The notes: generated by a model from the sequence alone, not told the origin. A stretch of 64,000 nucleotides of DNA from CAWFLT01 sp963816795 (GCA_963816795.1 CAWFLT010000010.1:42561-106560); one strand, 5' to 3'. Shown: positions 11,215 to 21,587, numbered from the stretch's first letter. Program-made: numbers and translations.

Positions 11215-12062
11215 TTACGCCGCGCGGTGGCGAACCGCCGGCCTCGACATCAGCCAGCCTTCAGCGACGGCGACCGCGCCGACGCCGACCCACATCGCGG
11301 CGGCCACGAGCCACACGTCGGCAAGGAACGTCGCGCCGGTGGCGATCGGCGTGAACCAGAAGATCGTGCTGGCCGTCAGCATTCCGTGCATCAGCGTCGT
11401 CACGAGCAGGCTGTCCGTGCCGTCGTACACCCAGACCATGAGCACGCGGTACGCCGTCAAGCTGGCGACAGCGGCCAGGATGGACAGCGTCACGAAGACC
11501 GCGAGAGGAATTCCGCCGCGTAGGTGCCGCCGATAAAGACCTGTTGCAGGAAGTGCCACAGCGCCCACAGCACGCCGGCAATCAGGCCGGTCATCGGGAC
11601 GCTGTGACGCCGCCTCAACCTGGGCACGGCAAATCCCGTCCAGCCAATCTCCTCGAGGACGGTCAACACGGCCGCCCCGAGCCCGCCGAGCACGACGGTC
11701 GCCTTGTCGTCGGTGATGAAAAGCGGCGACGGCAGCGACAGGGCGAACAGGACCGCCGCAGCGATGATGGGCGCAGGCAGGATCGCAATCGCATACCAGC
11801 GCATGCCCACGCGCCATCTGCAGAGCCGCGAGAACAGGGCGCGATAGCCAGCGCGGCCATCGACGACACCAGTCAGCAGCAAGCCGGCGAGGCTCGGGCC
11901 GGCGAGCATGGCCATGACTGCGGGCAGAAACACGCCCTCCGCCAGCCAGTTGGGGTTGACAAGCGCACTCGGCCCCACGGCGAGCACGAAGCCGCCCCAT
12001 GAGAGCGCGAACGTCAGGAGGTAGTACACGAGCAGCGGATGCTTGTTGATGAACGTCGCCAT
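11215..12062 (-). CDS. CPBP-family intramembrane metalloprotease, one frameshift
   Basis: The N-terminal part from ATG 12062 (MATFINKHPLLVYYLLTFAL) has multiple membrane helices, the catalytic motif EEIGWTGFAVPRL (EExxxR-like) and WALWHFLQQ. Near 11515 the frame shifts, and the rest (LAVFVTLSILAAVASLTAYR, TTLMHGMLTAS) supplies the third motif with its histidine. Joined, it is about 280 residues, normal for CPBP/CAAX-like proteases. These act on membrane or secreted substrates; the bacterial target is usually unknown. It is convergent with the NtrC-like gene, 15 bp apart. Confidence 0.8.
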
Positions 12063-12388
12063 TGCACGAGCCTCGCTGCACAGTGCAGCAGCAAATGCCG
12101 TGCCTCCGCCCGGCGCTTGCGACGACTTCTTTAGTTGCGAAGGGGCCCCACCCCCATTCGCGCGACCTCCGCCCTTCGACCGAGGCTCAGGGCGGGCTGA
12201 GCAACGTCGAAGCCCGCGCGCCCCGCACCGCGCTGCGGTCGGTCGAGCGCGGGTTCGTGTGTGAAATACCTCGCAGGGCGATGCGGGATTTCCCGACGCC
12301 AGCCGCGATCGGCAGAGTCGTCGAAATCCTCATCCGTCAGAACGAAGACAGGAGAATATAGAGACGATCACGTCCAAGGGAGGGCTCG
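12063..12388. other. Intergenic region between divergent genes
   Basis: No gene is supported in these 326 bases, which must hold the promoters for the divergent CPBP and NfeD genes. It contains a small palindromic cluster near 12176-12212 (TTCGAC...GTCGAA enclosing GCTCAG/CTGAGC). I could not place convincing -35/-10 boxes. Confidence 0.5.
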
Positions 12389-13733
12389 ATGACACTTCGA
12401 GCCGCACTCGTCGCGAGTGTGTGGCTGGGCGCGCTGTTCGCCCTCGCCGCGACGCCGGTTGCCGACCAGCCGGCGCCGGTGCCGGCTGCCCCTGTCATCT
12501 ATACGGCCGTCGTCGACGGCATCATCCATCCCGTGTCGGCCGAGTACATGATCCAGACGCTCGATCACGCCGACCGGGCTGGCGCCGCGCTCGTCGTCTT
12601 CACGCTCCGACGCCGGGCGGTCTGGTCGACTCGACCCGCGACATCGTCGACCCGCATGCTGGCGGCGAAGACGCCCGTGGCCATGTTCGTCAGCCCGGCA
12701 GGCGCGCGCGCCGCGTCGGCCGGCTTCATTCTGACCATCGCGGCCGATGTGGCGGCGATGGCGCCTGGGACCCACATCGGCGCCGCGCACCCGGTGACGC
12801 GGGCGGCGGCGAGACGATCGGACGAGACGACGGCGAAGAAGGCCGACGGCCGACGTGGCCGCCTACGCGCGCACGCTGGCGGACGGGCGCCGCCGGAATG
12901 TGACGCTCGCGGAGGCGGCGGTCCACGAGAGCCGCGCCTTCACCGAGCAGGAGGCGCTCGGCGCGTCGCCGCCGCTCATCGAATCTCGTCGCGACTGATG
13001 TCGCCGATCTCTTGCGGAAGCTGCGACGGCCGCGACGGTGCGGCGCTTCGACGGCACGCCGATCACCGCTGGACACGGCTGGCGCCACGCTCGTGCCGAT
13101 CGAGATGAGCACGCGGCAACGCGTGCTCAGCGCGATCGCGCACCCGAACATCGCGTTCATGTTGTTGAGCCTCGGCATCCTGGGACTGACGATCGAACTC
13201 TGGTCGCCCGGCGCGATCCTGCCGGGCGTCGTTGGCGCGCTGTCGCTGCTGCTGGCGTTCTTCGCGCTTGCAGCTGCTGCCGGTCAACTACGCCGGGCTG
13301 CTGCTGATCGCGCTGGGCGTGTTGCTGCTGATCCTCGAGATCAAGGTCGACGAGCTACGGGCTGCTGACGGCCGGCGGCGCTGGTGAGCCTGGTGTTCGG
13401 CGCCATGATCCTCATCGACGCGCCGGAGCCGGAGCTGCGGCTGAGCTTGCGATTCGTCCTGCCCGTCGTCGTGGGCCTCGCCGGCATCTCCGCGTTTCTG
13501 GTCCGGCTCGCGGTCATCGCGCAGCGATCAGCGGCCGGTCATCGGCGACTCGAGCATGATTGGCGCGGTCGGCGACGCCGTGACGGCCGATCGAGCCGGG
13601 CGCAGCCCGGACAGGTGAACGTGCGCGGGGAGATCTGGCGCGCGCACGTCGGCCGAGCCGATCGCCGCCGGGCGATCGCGTGTTGTTGTGACCGAGTCTC
13701 GAGGGACTGACACTCACCGTTCGACAGGCCTGA
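12389..13733 (+). pseudogene. nfeD: NfeD-family membrane serine protease (long form), several frameshifts
   Basis: The signal peptide (MTLRAALVASVWLGALFALA) is followed by a ClpP-like domain (LRTPGGLVDSTRDIV pieced across two frames, FVSPAGARAASAGFIL with the catalytic Ser region, THIGAAHPV). Then come membrane helices (NIAFMLLSLGILGLTIELWS, GLLLIALGVLLLILEIKV) and an OB-fold tail (VNVRGEIWRA, ending LTLTVRQA). Frames change near 12607, 12655, 12800, 12985, 13270, 13350 and 13530. Long NfeD proteins cleave stomatin-like partners, and a stomatin gene starts 9 bp downstream, the classic pair. Confidence 0.78.
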
Positions 13734-13742
13734 GGTGCCGCC

Positions 13743-14532
13743 ATGCCGACTGAGATTTCGCCCGCTCTGATCGTGCTCGTGATCGTCGTGCTCTACGTCG
13801 TCAGCTCGATCAAGATCATCACCGAGTACGACCGCGCGGTGGTCTTCCGCCTCGGCAAGCTGCTGGACCGGGCCAAGGGACCCGGCGTCATCCTCGTGTT
13901 CAAACCGATCGATCGAATGGTCCGCGTGACGCTGCGGACCGTCGTCCACGACGTGCCGCCGCAGGACGTCATCACGCGGGACAACGTCTCGGTCAAGGTC
14001 AACGCCGTCGTCTATTTCCGGGTCGTCGACCCGCGGCGGGCGATTGTCGAAGTGGAGAACTATCAGTACGCGACGTCGCAGCTCGTCGCAGACGACCCTG
14101 CGCAGCGTGCTCGGGCAGGTCGATCTCGATGACCTGCTGTCACAGCGGGAGCGGCTGAATCAGCAGCTCCAGCACATCCTGGACGAGGCGACCGATGCCT
14201 GGGGCATCAAAGTGTCGGCCGTCGAGGTGAAGCACGTCGATCTGCCGCCGGACATGCAGCGCGCGATCGCGCGCCAGGCCGAGGCCGAACGCGAGCGGCG
14301 CGCGAAGGTGATTCACGCCGCCGGCGAGCTCGAAGCGTCGGCCAAGCTGGCCGAGGCCGCCGGCGTCATCTCCACGCAGCCGACGGCGGTCACGCTGCGC
14401 TACCTGCAGACGCTGACGGAGATCGCCGCGGAGAAGAACTCGACCATCGTGTTTCCGTTGCCGATCGACCTGCTGACCCTCCTGAGACAGCTGACGAGCG
14501 GGACGGAGCCGCACACCGGGTCGCGATCCTGA
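13743..14532 (+). CDS. Stomatin/slipin-like SPFH protein, one frameshift
   Basis: ATG 13743 starts a short N-terminal membrane helix (ALIVLVIVVLYVVSSIKI) followed by an SPFH domain: ITEYDRAVVFRLGKL, VVHDVPPQDVITRDNVSVKV and YFRVVDPRRAI. Near 14090 the frame changes and continues with TTLRSVLGQVDLDDLLSQRE, GIKVSAVEVKHVDLP and a coiled-coil rich in Ala/Glu. The joined product is about 262 residues, normal for slipins. It follows the NfeD gene, and the pair likely works in membrane quality control or lipid-domain organisation. Confidence 0.85.
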
Positions 14533-14546
14533 CGCGTCTACCGCAG

Positions 14547-14855
14547 TCACTGCCCGTCAGAGAGGGCACGGAACGCCGCGATGAGCTGTGGAATCCGGTC
14601 CAGATAGATCAGGATGACGGTGGCCACGAGGACGATCTGCGCCGTCCCGAGACTGACACCAAATTTCGCCCACGCGCGGCGGGCGTGGAGCGCCGGGGCA
14701 GGCTCCTTGCCCAGCGCCTTCAGGCCCAGGACGACCGCGAGGATCGATTTTTCAAATCCAAACAGGTTGACGAAGCTCAGCAGGCCAATCACCAGCGCCA
14801 CCGTGGCGTAGGTGTAGCGTTGCGCGAGCACGACGTTCGAGTCGGTTTGGTTCAT
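14547..14855 (-). CDS. Small two-helix membrane protein
   Basis: ATG 14855, preceded by AAAGG, starts MNQTDSNVVLAQRYTYATVA; 102 residues. There are membrane helices near residues 16-36 and 72-92 with a basic, Ala-rich segment between (LKALGKEPAPALHARRAWAK). The start overlaps the stop of the upstream anti-sigma gene by 4 bp (ATGA), so it is the third gene of a sigma/anti-sigma operon and is probably translationally coupled. A DUF4190-like arrangement is possible, but the function is unknown. Confidence 0.65.
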   Translation of the reverse strand: MNQTDSNVVLAQRYTYATVALVIGLLSFVNLFGFEKSILAVVLGLKALGKEPAPALHARRAWAKFGVSLGTAQIVLVATVILIYLDRIPQLIAAFRALSDGQ

Positions 14856-15309
14856 GACGCACCTTTTTCCTGGAATTGGTATGGGGAGAGCCGAAGGGCG
14901 AACGGATCGCCTGCGAGCCGGCGCAGAACGACCACAATCAACGCGAGCGGCACGACTGAATTGATGACGGGCGCCGGTACGTCGAGCAGGAGCTGCGCGA
15001 GTCGCCACGCGACGAGCACCGCCGTCAGTCCGAGGATGGCCCGGTGCTCCCGCCGCGACCGCTGCGGCACGCTCGCTGAGACCTGCTCCGCGAGCGACGG
15101 CCAGAGATCCACGTCGAGGCGCTCGTAGTCCATTCGGTCCAGGTCTGAATGAACGCTGGTGAGGCCGGCCAGGGCGACCTGGCAGGCCCGGCAGCCGGCG
15201 ATGTGCCCGTCAATCTCGCTCAGAAGACAGGTCTGCCGATTCGCCGTCGAGCCGCGCGAGCGCCGCCATGCGAACCTCCGCGCAACGCAGCCGAGTCTTC
15301 CGTCGTCAT
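14852..15309 (-). CDS. Zinc-finger anti-sigma factor, frameshift in the N-terminal part
   Basis: The start at ATG 15309 overlaps the sigma stop by 4 bp (MTTEDSAALR). The zinc-binding helix HIAGCRACQVALAGL (H-x3-C-x2-C) lies near 15200 in another frame, so an indel occurs around 15250. The downstream part (MDYERLDVDLWPSLAEQ) ends with two membrane helices (AILGLTAVLVAWRLAQLLL, VINSVVPLALIVVVL). This is the layout of a membrane-anchored ZAS anti-sigma factor that holds the adjacent ECF sigma until a signal arrives. Confidence 0.72.
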
Positions 15310-15854
15310 CGTCGTCCTCCTTGGGGCCTGCCCCGAGCGGAGTCGAGGGGCCGGACCATCAGGTCCTGCAGTCGCTGCCGCGCGTGGAACAGCCGGCTCA
15401 TCACGGTTCCTCGTGGGATGCCGAGCCGTTCAGCGAGCTCGTCGTACGTCCAGCCGTCCAGGTGCTTCAGCACGATGAGCTCCCGGTCGTCGATGGGGAG
15501 GCGATCGAGGGCGACCCGAAGGTCGTGCAGGTCCTCGATTGGTCCGGCTGCCGGGGCCGCCGTGTCGATCGGCTCGCCGTCGCTCGTGCGATCCCTGACG
15601 CGCGCCCGCTGCTTGTGGCACCGGTTGCGGAGGAGGACGTAGAACCACGGGTAGAACTCGCGCGATTCGTCGAAACGGCCCAGATTCCTGAAGGCGTCCA
15701 GGAACGCGTCCTGCGCCGCGTCTGCCGCGTCCGCGTCGTTGCCGGTGAGCGCCCGTGCGTGCGCCAGCGCGCGACGCTGATACTGATGGACCAGGTGGCG
15801 AAATGCCTCGGCATCGCCCTGACGACATCGTTGGATCGCATCGGCATCCTGCAT
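15306..15854 (-). CDS. ECF RNA polymerase sigma factor
   Basis: The protein is 182 residues. Region 2 is visible as AFRHLVHQYQRRALAHA to AQDAFLDAFRNLGRFDESRE with FYPWFYVLLRN. Region 4 follows after a short acidic linker: LDRLPIDDRELIVLKHLDGW, then the helix-turn-helix YDELAERLGIPRGTVMSRL. The last ~12 residues (PLDSARGRPQGGRR) are encoded by a dispersed 26-bp repeat and lie outside the sigma domain. It heads an operon with an anti-sigma factor and a small membrane protein and is divergent from the Cys/Met enzyme gene. Confidence 0.92.
   Translation of the reverse strand: MQDADAIQRCRQGDAEAFRHLVHQYQRRALAHARALTGNDADAADAAQDAFLDAFRNLGRFDESREFYPWFYVLLRNRCHKQRARVRDRTSDGEPIDTAAPAAGPIEDLHDLRVALDRLPIDDRELIVLKHLDGWTYDELAERLGIPRGTVMSRLFHARQRLQDLMVRPLDSARGRPQGGRR
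15326..15351. repeat. 26-bp dispersed repeat, copy 1
   Basis: This GCCTGCCCCGAGCGG-type sequence recurs at 55476-55501 with one mismatch. The core has GCCCC/GGGGC ends. Here it encodes part of the C-terminal tail of the ECF sigma factor. Confidence 0.8.
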
Positions 15855-15953
15855 GACCTTCTTTCTCTACTATCCGGCGGAACGGAAAAGTATTCAGTGG
15901 CGTCGCTACAGCCAGACGTGAGAACGGCTGCTAGAGTCTGCCGAGGAGCAGTC

Positions 15954-17192
15954 ATGTCCGATGCACTGAAACGGCAGAACGTGGTCCGGCGGACACCATT
16001 CCCGCGATCGGGCACCTCACCACTCGTGCCGCCGCTCGTCTCGAGTGCCGTGTTCGTCGCCCGCGACGCCGACCACATGAACAGCGTCTACGAGGGCCAG
16101 GAGCACGGCTTCACGTACGCGCGAGAAGGCAGTCCCAATGCGGACTTGCTGGCGGCGAAGCTCGCGGCCCTCGAAGGCGCCGAGGGCGGGCTGATCACGT
16201 CATCTGGCATGTCCGCCGTCGCCGCGATCCTGCTCGGCCTGCTCAAGGCCGGCGATCACGTGCTGGCGAGCGACCAACTGTACGGCCGCACGTCGCGGCT
16301 GGTCACGCAGGAACTGCCGCGGTTGGGATTTGCCACCGACGTGGCGGACGCGACGGACCTCGCCGCCTTCGGCCGCGCGATCCGTCCGGCGACGCGGCTG
16401 GTGCTGGTCGAGGTCGTCTCCAATCCCCTCTTGCGCGTCGTGGACATCGCCGCCCTGGGGGAGCTCGCCAAGGCACGCGGCGTGCTGCTGATCGTGGACA
16501 ACACGTTTCCGACGCCGCTGACGCTGCAGCCGCTGGCGCTCGGCGCGCATGTCGTGTTTCACAGCGTCACCAAGATGATCGCGGGGCACAGCGACGTGAC
16601 GCTCGGCGCGGTGTGCGCCGGCCGTGAGTTGTTGACGCCGATCCGGGACGCGATCGTGACGTGGGGCCTCAACGGGAGCCCGTTCGACTGCTGGCTCGCC
16701 GAACGCGGCCTCAACACGCTCCACCTGCGGGTGTCACGCGCCAACTCGAATGCCTCGGCGCTGGCGGAAGTGTTCGCCGCGCATCCGGCCGTGCGCCGGG
16801 TGTTCTACCCGGGCCGTGCCGATCATCCCGATCACGCCGTCGCGCGGCGTCTGTTCGGGGACCAGTACGGCAGCATGGTGACGTTCGATCTGCACGGCGG
16901 CCGCAACGCCGTCAATCGGTTCATGCGCGCGCTCGACTCGATCCCGTTCGCGCCGACGCTGGGCGACGTCGCCACGATCATCAGTCACCCGGCCGTCACG
17001 TCGCATCGAGGCTTGACCGCGGAGGCGCGCGAGGCGCTTGGCATTACCGAAGGCACCGTCCGAGTGTCGGTGGGCGTCGAGGATCTGCCGCTGCTGGTCG
17101 AGGAGTTTCGCGCTGCGCTTGAGTTAGGGGACGGGCCTGTTTTCCACAGTTTTGGCCACTTCGGGGACAGGCCTCAGCGGCAATGTAGGTAA
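15954..17192 (+). CDS. Cys/Met metabolism PLP-dependent enzyme
   Basis: ATG 15954 follows GAGGAGCAGTC; 412 residues. The fold is that of cystathionine gamma-synthase/lyase and O-acetylhomoserine sulfhydrylase: YAREGSPNADLLAAKLAALE, GLITSSGMSAVAAIL, DNTFPTPLTLQPLALGA, the PLP lysine in HSVTKMIAGHSDVTLG, and the SVGVEDLPLLVEEF tail. The precise substrate cannot be fixed from motifs. The last ~20 residues (DGPVFHSFGHFGDRPQRQCR) come from repeat-like DNA and replace the usual short end. It is divergent from the ECF sigma gene. Confidence 0.88.
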   Translation: MSDALKRQNVVRRTPFPRSGTSPLVPPLVSSAVFVARDADHMNSVYEGQEHGFTYAREGSPNADLLAAKLAALEGAEGGLITSSGMSAVAAILLGLLKAGDHVLASDQLYGRTSRLVTQELPRLGFATDVADATDLAAFGRAIRPATRLVLVEVVSNPLLRVVDIAALGELAKARGVLLIVDNTFPTPLTLQPLALGAHVVFHSVTKMIAGHSDVTLGAVCAGRELLTPIRDAIVTWGLNGSPFDCWLAERGLNTLHLRVSRANSNASALAEVFAAHPAVRRVFYPGRADHPDHAVARRLFGDQYGSMVTFDLHGGRNAVNRFMRALDSIPFAPTLGDVATIISHPAVTSHRGLTAEAREALGITEGTVRVSVGVEDLPLLVEEFRAALELGDGPVFHSFGHFGDRPQRQCR

Positions 17193-17237
17193 TTGCCCCA
17201 TCCTGCCCTTGCTTCATTGCCCCATTGCCCGACAATG
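17191..17237. repeat. CATTGCCC-type octamer array, short copy
   Basis: AATTGCCCC and CATTGCCCCATTGCCC units lie just after the PLP-enzyme gene. It is the same family as the longer arrays at 21616-21673 and 22796-22893. Confidence 0.7.
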
Positions 17238-17343
17238 TGCCTGCGTCCGACTGTTGCGCAGAGTGCGTAACGCGTGGCGACTGTCGTCGAGGAGATCAGC
17301 GACCCAGCGCATGTGGATAGAGCATGGCATTATAGCCAGCGTC

Positions 17344-17755
17344 ATGGCTCGCTTTGCGCTCGAAGGGCTCGATCACGTAGCGCTGGCAGTGCGCGACGTC
17401 GGCGCCTCGGTCCAGTGGTACACCACGGTGCTCGGGCTCGCACGCATGTATCAGGACGCTTGGGGTGACTATCCTGCCGTGGTGGGTGCGGGCAACACGG
17501 CGCTGGCGCTGTTTCCAGTCCGAGGGCTCGTCGCCGGCCCTTCCGCCCGGGCGCGATGTCATCGCGATGCGGCACGTCGCGTTCCGGGCCAACGCGGCCA
17601 ATTTCGCAATGGCACAGCGCGCCCTCAACGACGCTGGAGTTGCGTTCTCATCGCAGCACCACGGCATTTCCCAATCAATCTATTTCCGGGATCCGGACGG
17701 GCATGAGATTGAGATCACGACGTACGAGGTCGGCGACTCGCCGCCGAGTGGCTAA
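17344..17755 (+). CDS. VOC/glyoxalase-family protein, one frameshift
   Basis: ATG 17344 begins MARFALEGLDHVALAVRDV, the start of a vicinal oxygen chelate module with its first metal His (DHVAL). The frame changes near 17540, and the second half reads MRHVAFRANAANFAMAQRAL, then SIYFRDPDGHEIEITTYE, where the Glu supplies a typical metal ligand. Joined, it is about 137 residues, the usual single-domain size. The substrate is unknown; fosfomycin-resistance, dioxygenase and isomerase members share this pattern. Confidence 0.78.
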
Positions 17756-17759
17756 AGCA

Positions 17760-18846
17760 GTGCGCGCGGCCAGGAGCTTGGCGATCGGTTCCCTCGCCCT
17801 GTGCGTGATTGCACCGGTTCGCGCGGTTGGGCCGTCATCGGTCGACATCACCTGGATGTCGATCTCCAACGTCTATTACGAGCTCGGGGCGCTCCGTGTT
17901 CTCACTGACGGCTACATCACGCGCCTGCCACAAAGCGCGTTCTTCGGAGGAGGAGGCGGACTCGCGACGACACGCCAGGCGTTCAAGCCAGACGTTGACG
18001 CGGTCAAACGTGTTCTCGGCGCACTGGGCGGACCGGCAAGCGTGAACCTGCTCCTCACTGGCCATAGCCATTTCGATCACTCGTTCGACACGGCGACGTG
18101 GTCACAGCTCACTGGCGCTCGAATCGTCGGATCCAGGACGACGTGCTTCCAGGCCATGGCCGAAGGTGTTCCGGCTGATCGATGCACGTGCGGTGTACGG
18201 CGGCGAGAAGATCCCCCTGGCCGACGGCGTGACGTTGCGCGTGGTGCGCTGGAACCACAGCGGCGACCCGGCAACCAATCCTGAGCAGCACAATCCGGTC
18301 GAGCTCGACGCACCGCCACGGCCAGATCCACAGACCGGTGGTCTGCGCGGTGGCGTGGCCGAAGACTTTCCGAACGGCGGAGGCAATCGAGCCTTTCTCT
18401 TCGTGGTCGACGGCCCGGACGGGCGCTTCAGCTGGTTCTACCAGAACTCCGCGAGCGCCATCGATCTCAATGTGCCGATCGTCATCGGCGGAACAGACTA
18501 CGGCGCGCCGATCAACAACCTCGAGGCCGCACTCAAGGCCGAGGGTCTTGAATCAGTCGACTTGTGGATTGGCACCGGTGGACGGTCGATTGCGCAACTG
18601 GTGCTTCCCGTGATCAAGCCGAAAGCCTACCTGCCTGTTCACTGGGATGGGCTGTGGGGAGCCTTCCAGGCTGGCGTTCCGCGGCCCTACTCGGATCCAG
18701 CGTTGGAGGAGTTTCTCGCGAAGTCAGGGGTCACGTTGATCAGACCTGGCCAGTATTTTGACAAGTGGCGGCTGGACCGCAACGGCGTGAGACCTGTGCC
18801 CAATGATGGTGCGAAGCGGGCGCTCGGTTTTGCAAAGGGCCTCTGA
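17760..18846 (+). CDS. Secreted metallo-beta-lactamase-fold hydrolase, one frameshift
   Basis: GTG 17760, 4 bp after the VOC stop, gives a signal peptide (MRAARSLAIGSLALCVIAPVRA). The metal-binding signature LLTGHSHFDHSFD (HxHxDH) lies near residue 105. After a frameshift near 18190 the protein continues VYGGEKIPLADGVTLRVVRW, GGGNRAFLFVVDGPDGRFSW and KPKAYLPVHWDGLWG, the last probably contributing the final His ligand. It should act in the periplasm or outside the cell. Substrate unknown. Confidence 0.8.
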
Positions 18847-18865
18847 CGCGTCGCCCGATCGCTCG

Positions 18866-20302
18866 CTATCTGAAGAAGCCCGCCGCCGGCAGCGGCGCCA
18901 CGGTCTGGCGGAAGTTGGCGACCGTGAGCGCGGTCGCATTGAGCGCCCGCGCGTCGTCGGCATCGCACGCCGTGCCCGGCACGATGCCGGTGCGGCACGT
19001 GACGTTGGTGCCGGCCGGCACGCCCATCGCACTGCCGGGGAAGAACCAGTACTGCAGTTGATCGCAATTGAAACCGCGGCCGGCGCAGTACGGCAGGTAC
19101 TGCCTCGTCGGATTCGCCCAGTAGAGGACGCGGCTGCACGAGAAGCCCTGATCGGTGCAGTGGTCCGGGTACGCCATGATCGTGCGCCACCGTTGAGACG
19201 GCGCCGCGTTCACGTAGCCGTGCGCGTACGAGAACGGCGTGGTGGCGCTGTCCACGTACCAGTCGTGGCGTGCGCCCATGTTGTGACCCAGTTCGTGCGC
19301 ATACGTGAAGTTGGCGATGCACGAGGCGTCCACCACGTTGAATCCCGCGGGCGCGAACGCTGCGCTCACGTTCGTCATCAGGAACCCGATGCCGCAGGCA
19401 TCCGGCTGCTGTGGACGGACCACCAGCGTCACGAGGTCGGCGCGAAATGTCTCGCGCAGCGCCGCGACACCCGACAGCGTGCCGGCGCCCGAGCGCAGAT
19501 TGTTCAGATTGGTCGAGAAGCTATTCGATTCCGTGTAGTCCACCAGAGCGGTATTCACGAGCCGCAATCGTTGAGCGACTCCGCTGTTGGCGTACGACGT
19601 ATTGGTTTCGCTCACCGCGAGATTGATCAGGTTCTGCATCGCCGTCGCTCCGCCCGAGGTCGTCATTGCGGTCTGGGTGTAGACCACCATGACGTCCACG
19701 AACTCGGCGGTGTCGGTCATCGTCAGGTCATCGGCCGCGGCCACCACATGCGCCGGCAGCTGGACTTCAATGGGCGGCGCTTCCTTGAGGAATCCGGCCT
19801 GGTTCACTTCAGTGACCACGTGCAGCGCCCGACCCGGGTTCGCGCGGCGGAACTCCTCGGACGCGGGCCGGATGCTGTAGGACGCGCCGGGCATGACGAT
19901 GCTGCCAGCGACGAAATCCTCGCTGTAGACCAGGGTGACTGAGCTCATCGCCACGCGATCGACGTGACCGACCCACGTCACCCCGTCAGCGTTCGCATCG
20001 TAGCGATCGAAGATCGCGAGCACCGCGACATCTGGAAAGAGCTCCAGCGTCAGTGACGGTTCGCGAGCGACCCGAGCGCGTCGACTCGTATCGGGAAGGG
20101 CGGCCACGTCGATGGTGACGTAGCGCGATCGGATCGCCCTCGGATCCGGCTCGATTTGCGCGGACAACCCGGCGTCAGCCGGCGCGGCGGACAGCAGCGC
20201 GGCCCGCGCGTGCGTCCCGTCCGGCGCGATGGCGTCCCAGCCCACGAACGCCGAGATCAGTGCAAGCACGCTCACACGGAGGAGCGAATGCGGATGAGTC
20301 AT
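18866..20302 (-). CDS. Secreted zinc metalloprotease (peptidyl-Asp metalloendopeptidase M72-like)
   Basis: Start ATG 20302 (MTHPHSLLRVSVLALISAF) gives a signal peptide; 478 residues. The zinc site is YAHELGHNMGARHDW (HExxHxxxxxH) near residue 340, followed by the Met-turn TIMAYPDHC. Upstream are a long pro-region and VDVMVVYTQTAMTTSGGATA, the typical start of the catalytic domain in M72/reprolysin-like peptidases. Several Cys near the C-terminus (CSRVLYW, CAGRGFNCDQLQYW, CRTGIVPGTACDADDAR) suggest disulfides. An extracellular endopeptidase is likely. Confidence 0.85.
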   Translation of the reverse strand: MTHPHSLLRVSVLALISAFVGWDAIAPDGTHARAALLSAAPADAGLSAQIEPDPRAIRSRYVTIDVAALPDTSRRARVAREPSLTLELFPDVAVLAIFDRYDANADGVTWVGHVDRVAMSSVTLVYSEDFVAGSIVMPGASYSIRPASEEFRRANPGRALHVVTEVNQAGFLKEAPPIEVQLPAHVVAAADDLTMTDTAEFVDVMVVYTQTAMTTSGGATAMQNLINLAVSETNTSYANSGVAQRLRLVNTALVDYTESNSFSTNLNNLRSGAGTLSGVAALRETFRADLVTLVVRPQQPDACGIGFLMTNVSAAFAPAGFNVVDASCIANFTYAHELGHNMGARHDWYVDSATTPFSYAHGYVNAAPSQRWRTIMAYPDHCTDQGFSCSRVLYWANPTRQYLPYCAGRGFNCDQLQYWFFPGSAMGVPAGTNVTCRTGIVPGTACDADDARALNATALTVANFRQTVAPLPAAGFFR

Positions 20303-20420
20303 ATCCGGTCGACTCGCGGCTCTCAACCCGAGCCGCGCTACGTACCGTCGCTGGGAATCTTACTACCCGTGAGAGACTGACGCGCGCAGCCGTCAGCGGG
20401 GCGGCGCGTCCGGGAGGTCG

Positions 20421-21587
20421 ATGAGGTCACACGGGTTCCGGCTGGGTGGGAACGCGGTCGTCATCGGACTGATGGCCGGCGCCTGGCTCGCCGTCGCTTC
20501 CGGCTCGGCCTGGGCGCAGCAGCGTCCCCAGCCGACGCCGGCACCACAGCGGCAACCACCGGCCCGGCGCACGCCACCGAAGTGGGTGCTCGAAATCCAC
20601 GGCGGCGGGCTGTTCGGCTCGGGGCGACCGAGTGGCCAGTCGAGCCCCTCCTATCCGGTAGGAGCCGCATTCACGACGGTCGCCGGAGCTCCGAGCCGCG
20701 CTGTTCCCTCCTGGTACTTCGGCGACGGCTCGGTCCTGTTCGAGCAGGTCCGGACGCAGTTCGCGAACCTGTTCAACCAGCGGTTCGGCGGCATCACGCC
20801 GCTCGATGAGGCGCTCGAACGCGCCGGCACGGAACGCAAGAGCGCGCCGAGCTTCGGCGTGCGCCTGACGCGGATCCTGTCGCCGCGGTACAGCGTCGAG
20901 CTCGACGTCGACTGGAGCGGCCGGGCCCTGACACTGACCGCGGCGACCTCCGACGGCCTCGAGCAATCCCGAGCGACGTTCGAGGCGGCGTTCACCGGCC
21001 TGGTCAACACGATTCCGCAAACCAATACGCGGATCACCTCGAGCGTGCAGATTCCGGACTCCAGTGGCGGACAGACCGCCGCGACCGGAGCGCTGTTGAT
21101 CTCGCTCTCCAAGCACGGCCGGCTCGGGACTCATGCCATCGGCGGCGGCGGCGTGGTCGTGAACGGCAGCCGCGCGATCGACGTGCAGGTTCGCGGCACG
21201 TACGCGTTCAGCATCTTCGGGACGTTCCCGATCAACGAAACCGACGCGGTCACGATTCACTTCGCCGATCGCAAGACCTCCGTGACCGGCCTGTTCGGCG
21301 GCGGAATCACCTACGACTTCTCGGCCCGGCGCGGGATCCGCGCCGATGTCCGCGTCCTGATGAGCCAATCCGGTGTCACGACCGCCGTCGACGCTTCTCC
21401 GCTCGTGCAGCGCGTGGTGCCCGCGTCCGTCCTGCCGTCGCAGACGACGCCGAGCATTCAGTTCAGCACGACGACCGGAATCCCGACCACGCTCAGCGGC
21501 GCCGCCGTCACTCGGCTCGAGACGTTTTCTGGCAGCGGTTTCGATCTTCGCACGCAGGTGACGGTCGGCTTTTTCTTCAGATTCTGA
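20421..21587 (+). CDS. Secreted outer-membrane beta-barrel-like protein
   Basis: ATG 20421 follows GGGAGGTCG. It encodes a signal peptide (VVIGLMAGAWLAVASGSAWA), a proline/glutamine-rich linker and a ~340-residue beta-rich domain with repeated amphipathic strands (SFGVRLTRILSPRYSVELDV, GTHAIGGGGVVVNGSRAIDV, LFGGGITYDFSARRGIRADV), ending in aromatic GFFFRF, the C-terminal phenylalanine signature of outer-membrane barrels. Family not recognised. It is divergent from the metalloprotease gene, about 118 bp apart. Confidence 0.7.
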   Translation: MRSHGFRLGGNAVVIGLMAGAWLAVASGSAWAQQRPQPTPAPQRQPPARRTPPKWVLEIHGGGLFGSGRPSGQSSPSYPVGAAFTTVAGAPSRAVPSWYFGDGSVLFEQVRTQFANLFNQRFGGITPLDEALERAGTERKSAPSFGVRLTRILSPRYSVELDVDWSGRALTLTAATSDGLEQSRATFEAAFTGLVNTIPQTNTRITSSVQIPDSSGGQTAATGALLISLSKHGRLGTHAIGGGGVVVNGSRAIDVQVRGTYAFSIFGTFPINETDAVTIHFADRKTSVTGLFGGGITYDFSARRGIRADVRVLMSQSGVTTAVDASPLVQRVVPASVLPSQTTPSIQFSTTTGIPTTLSGAAVTRLETFSGSGFDLRTQVTVGFFFRF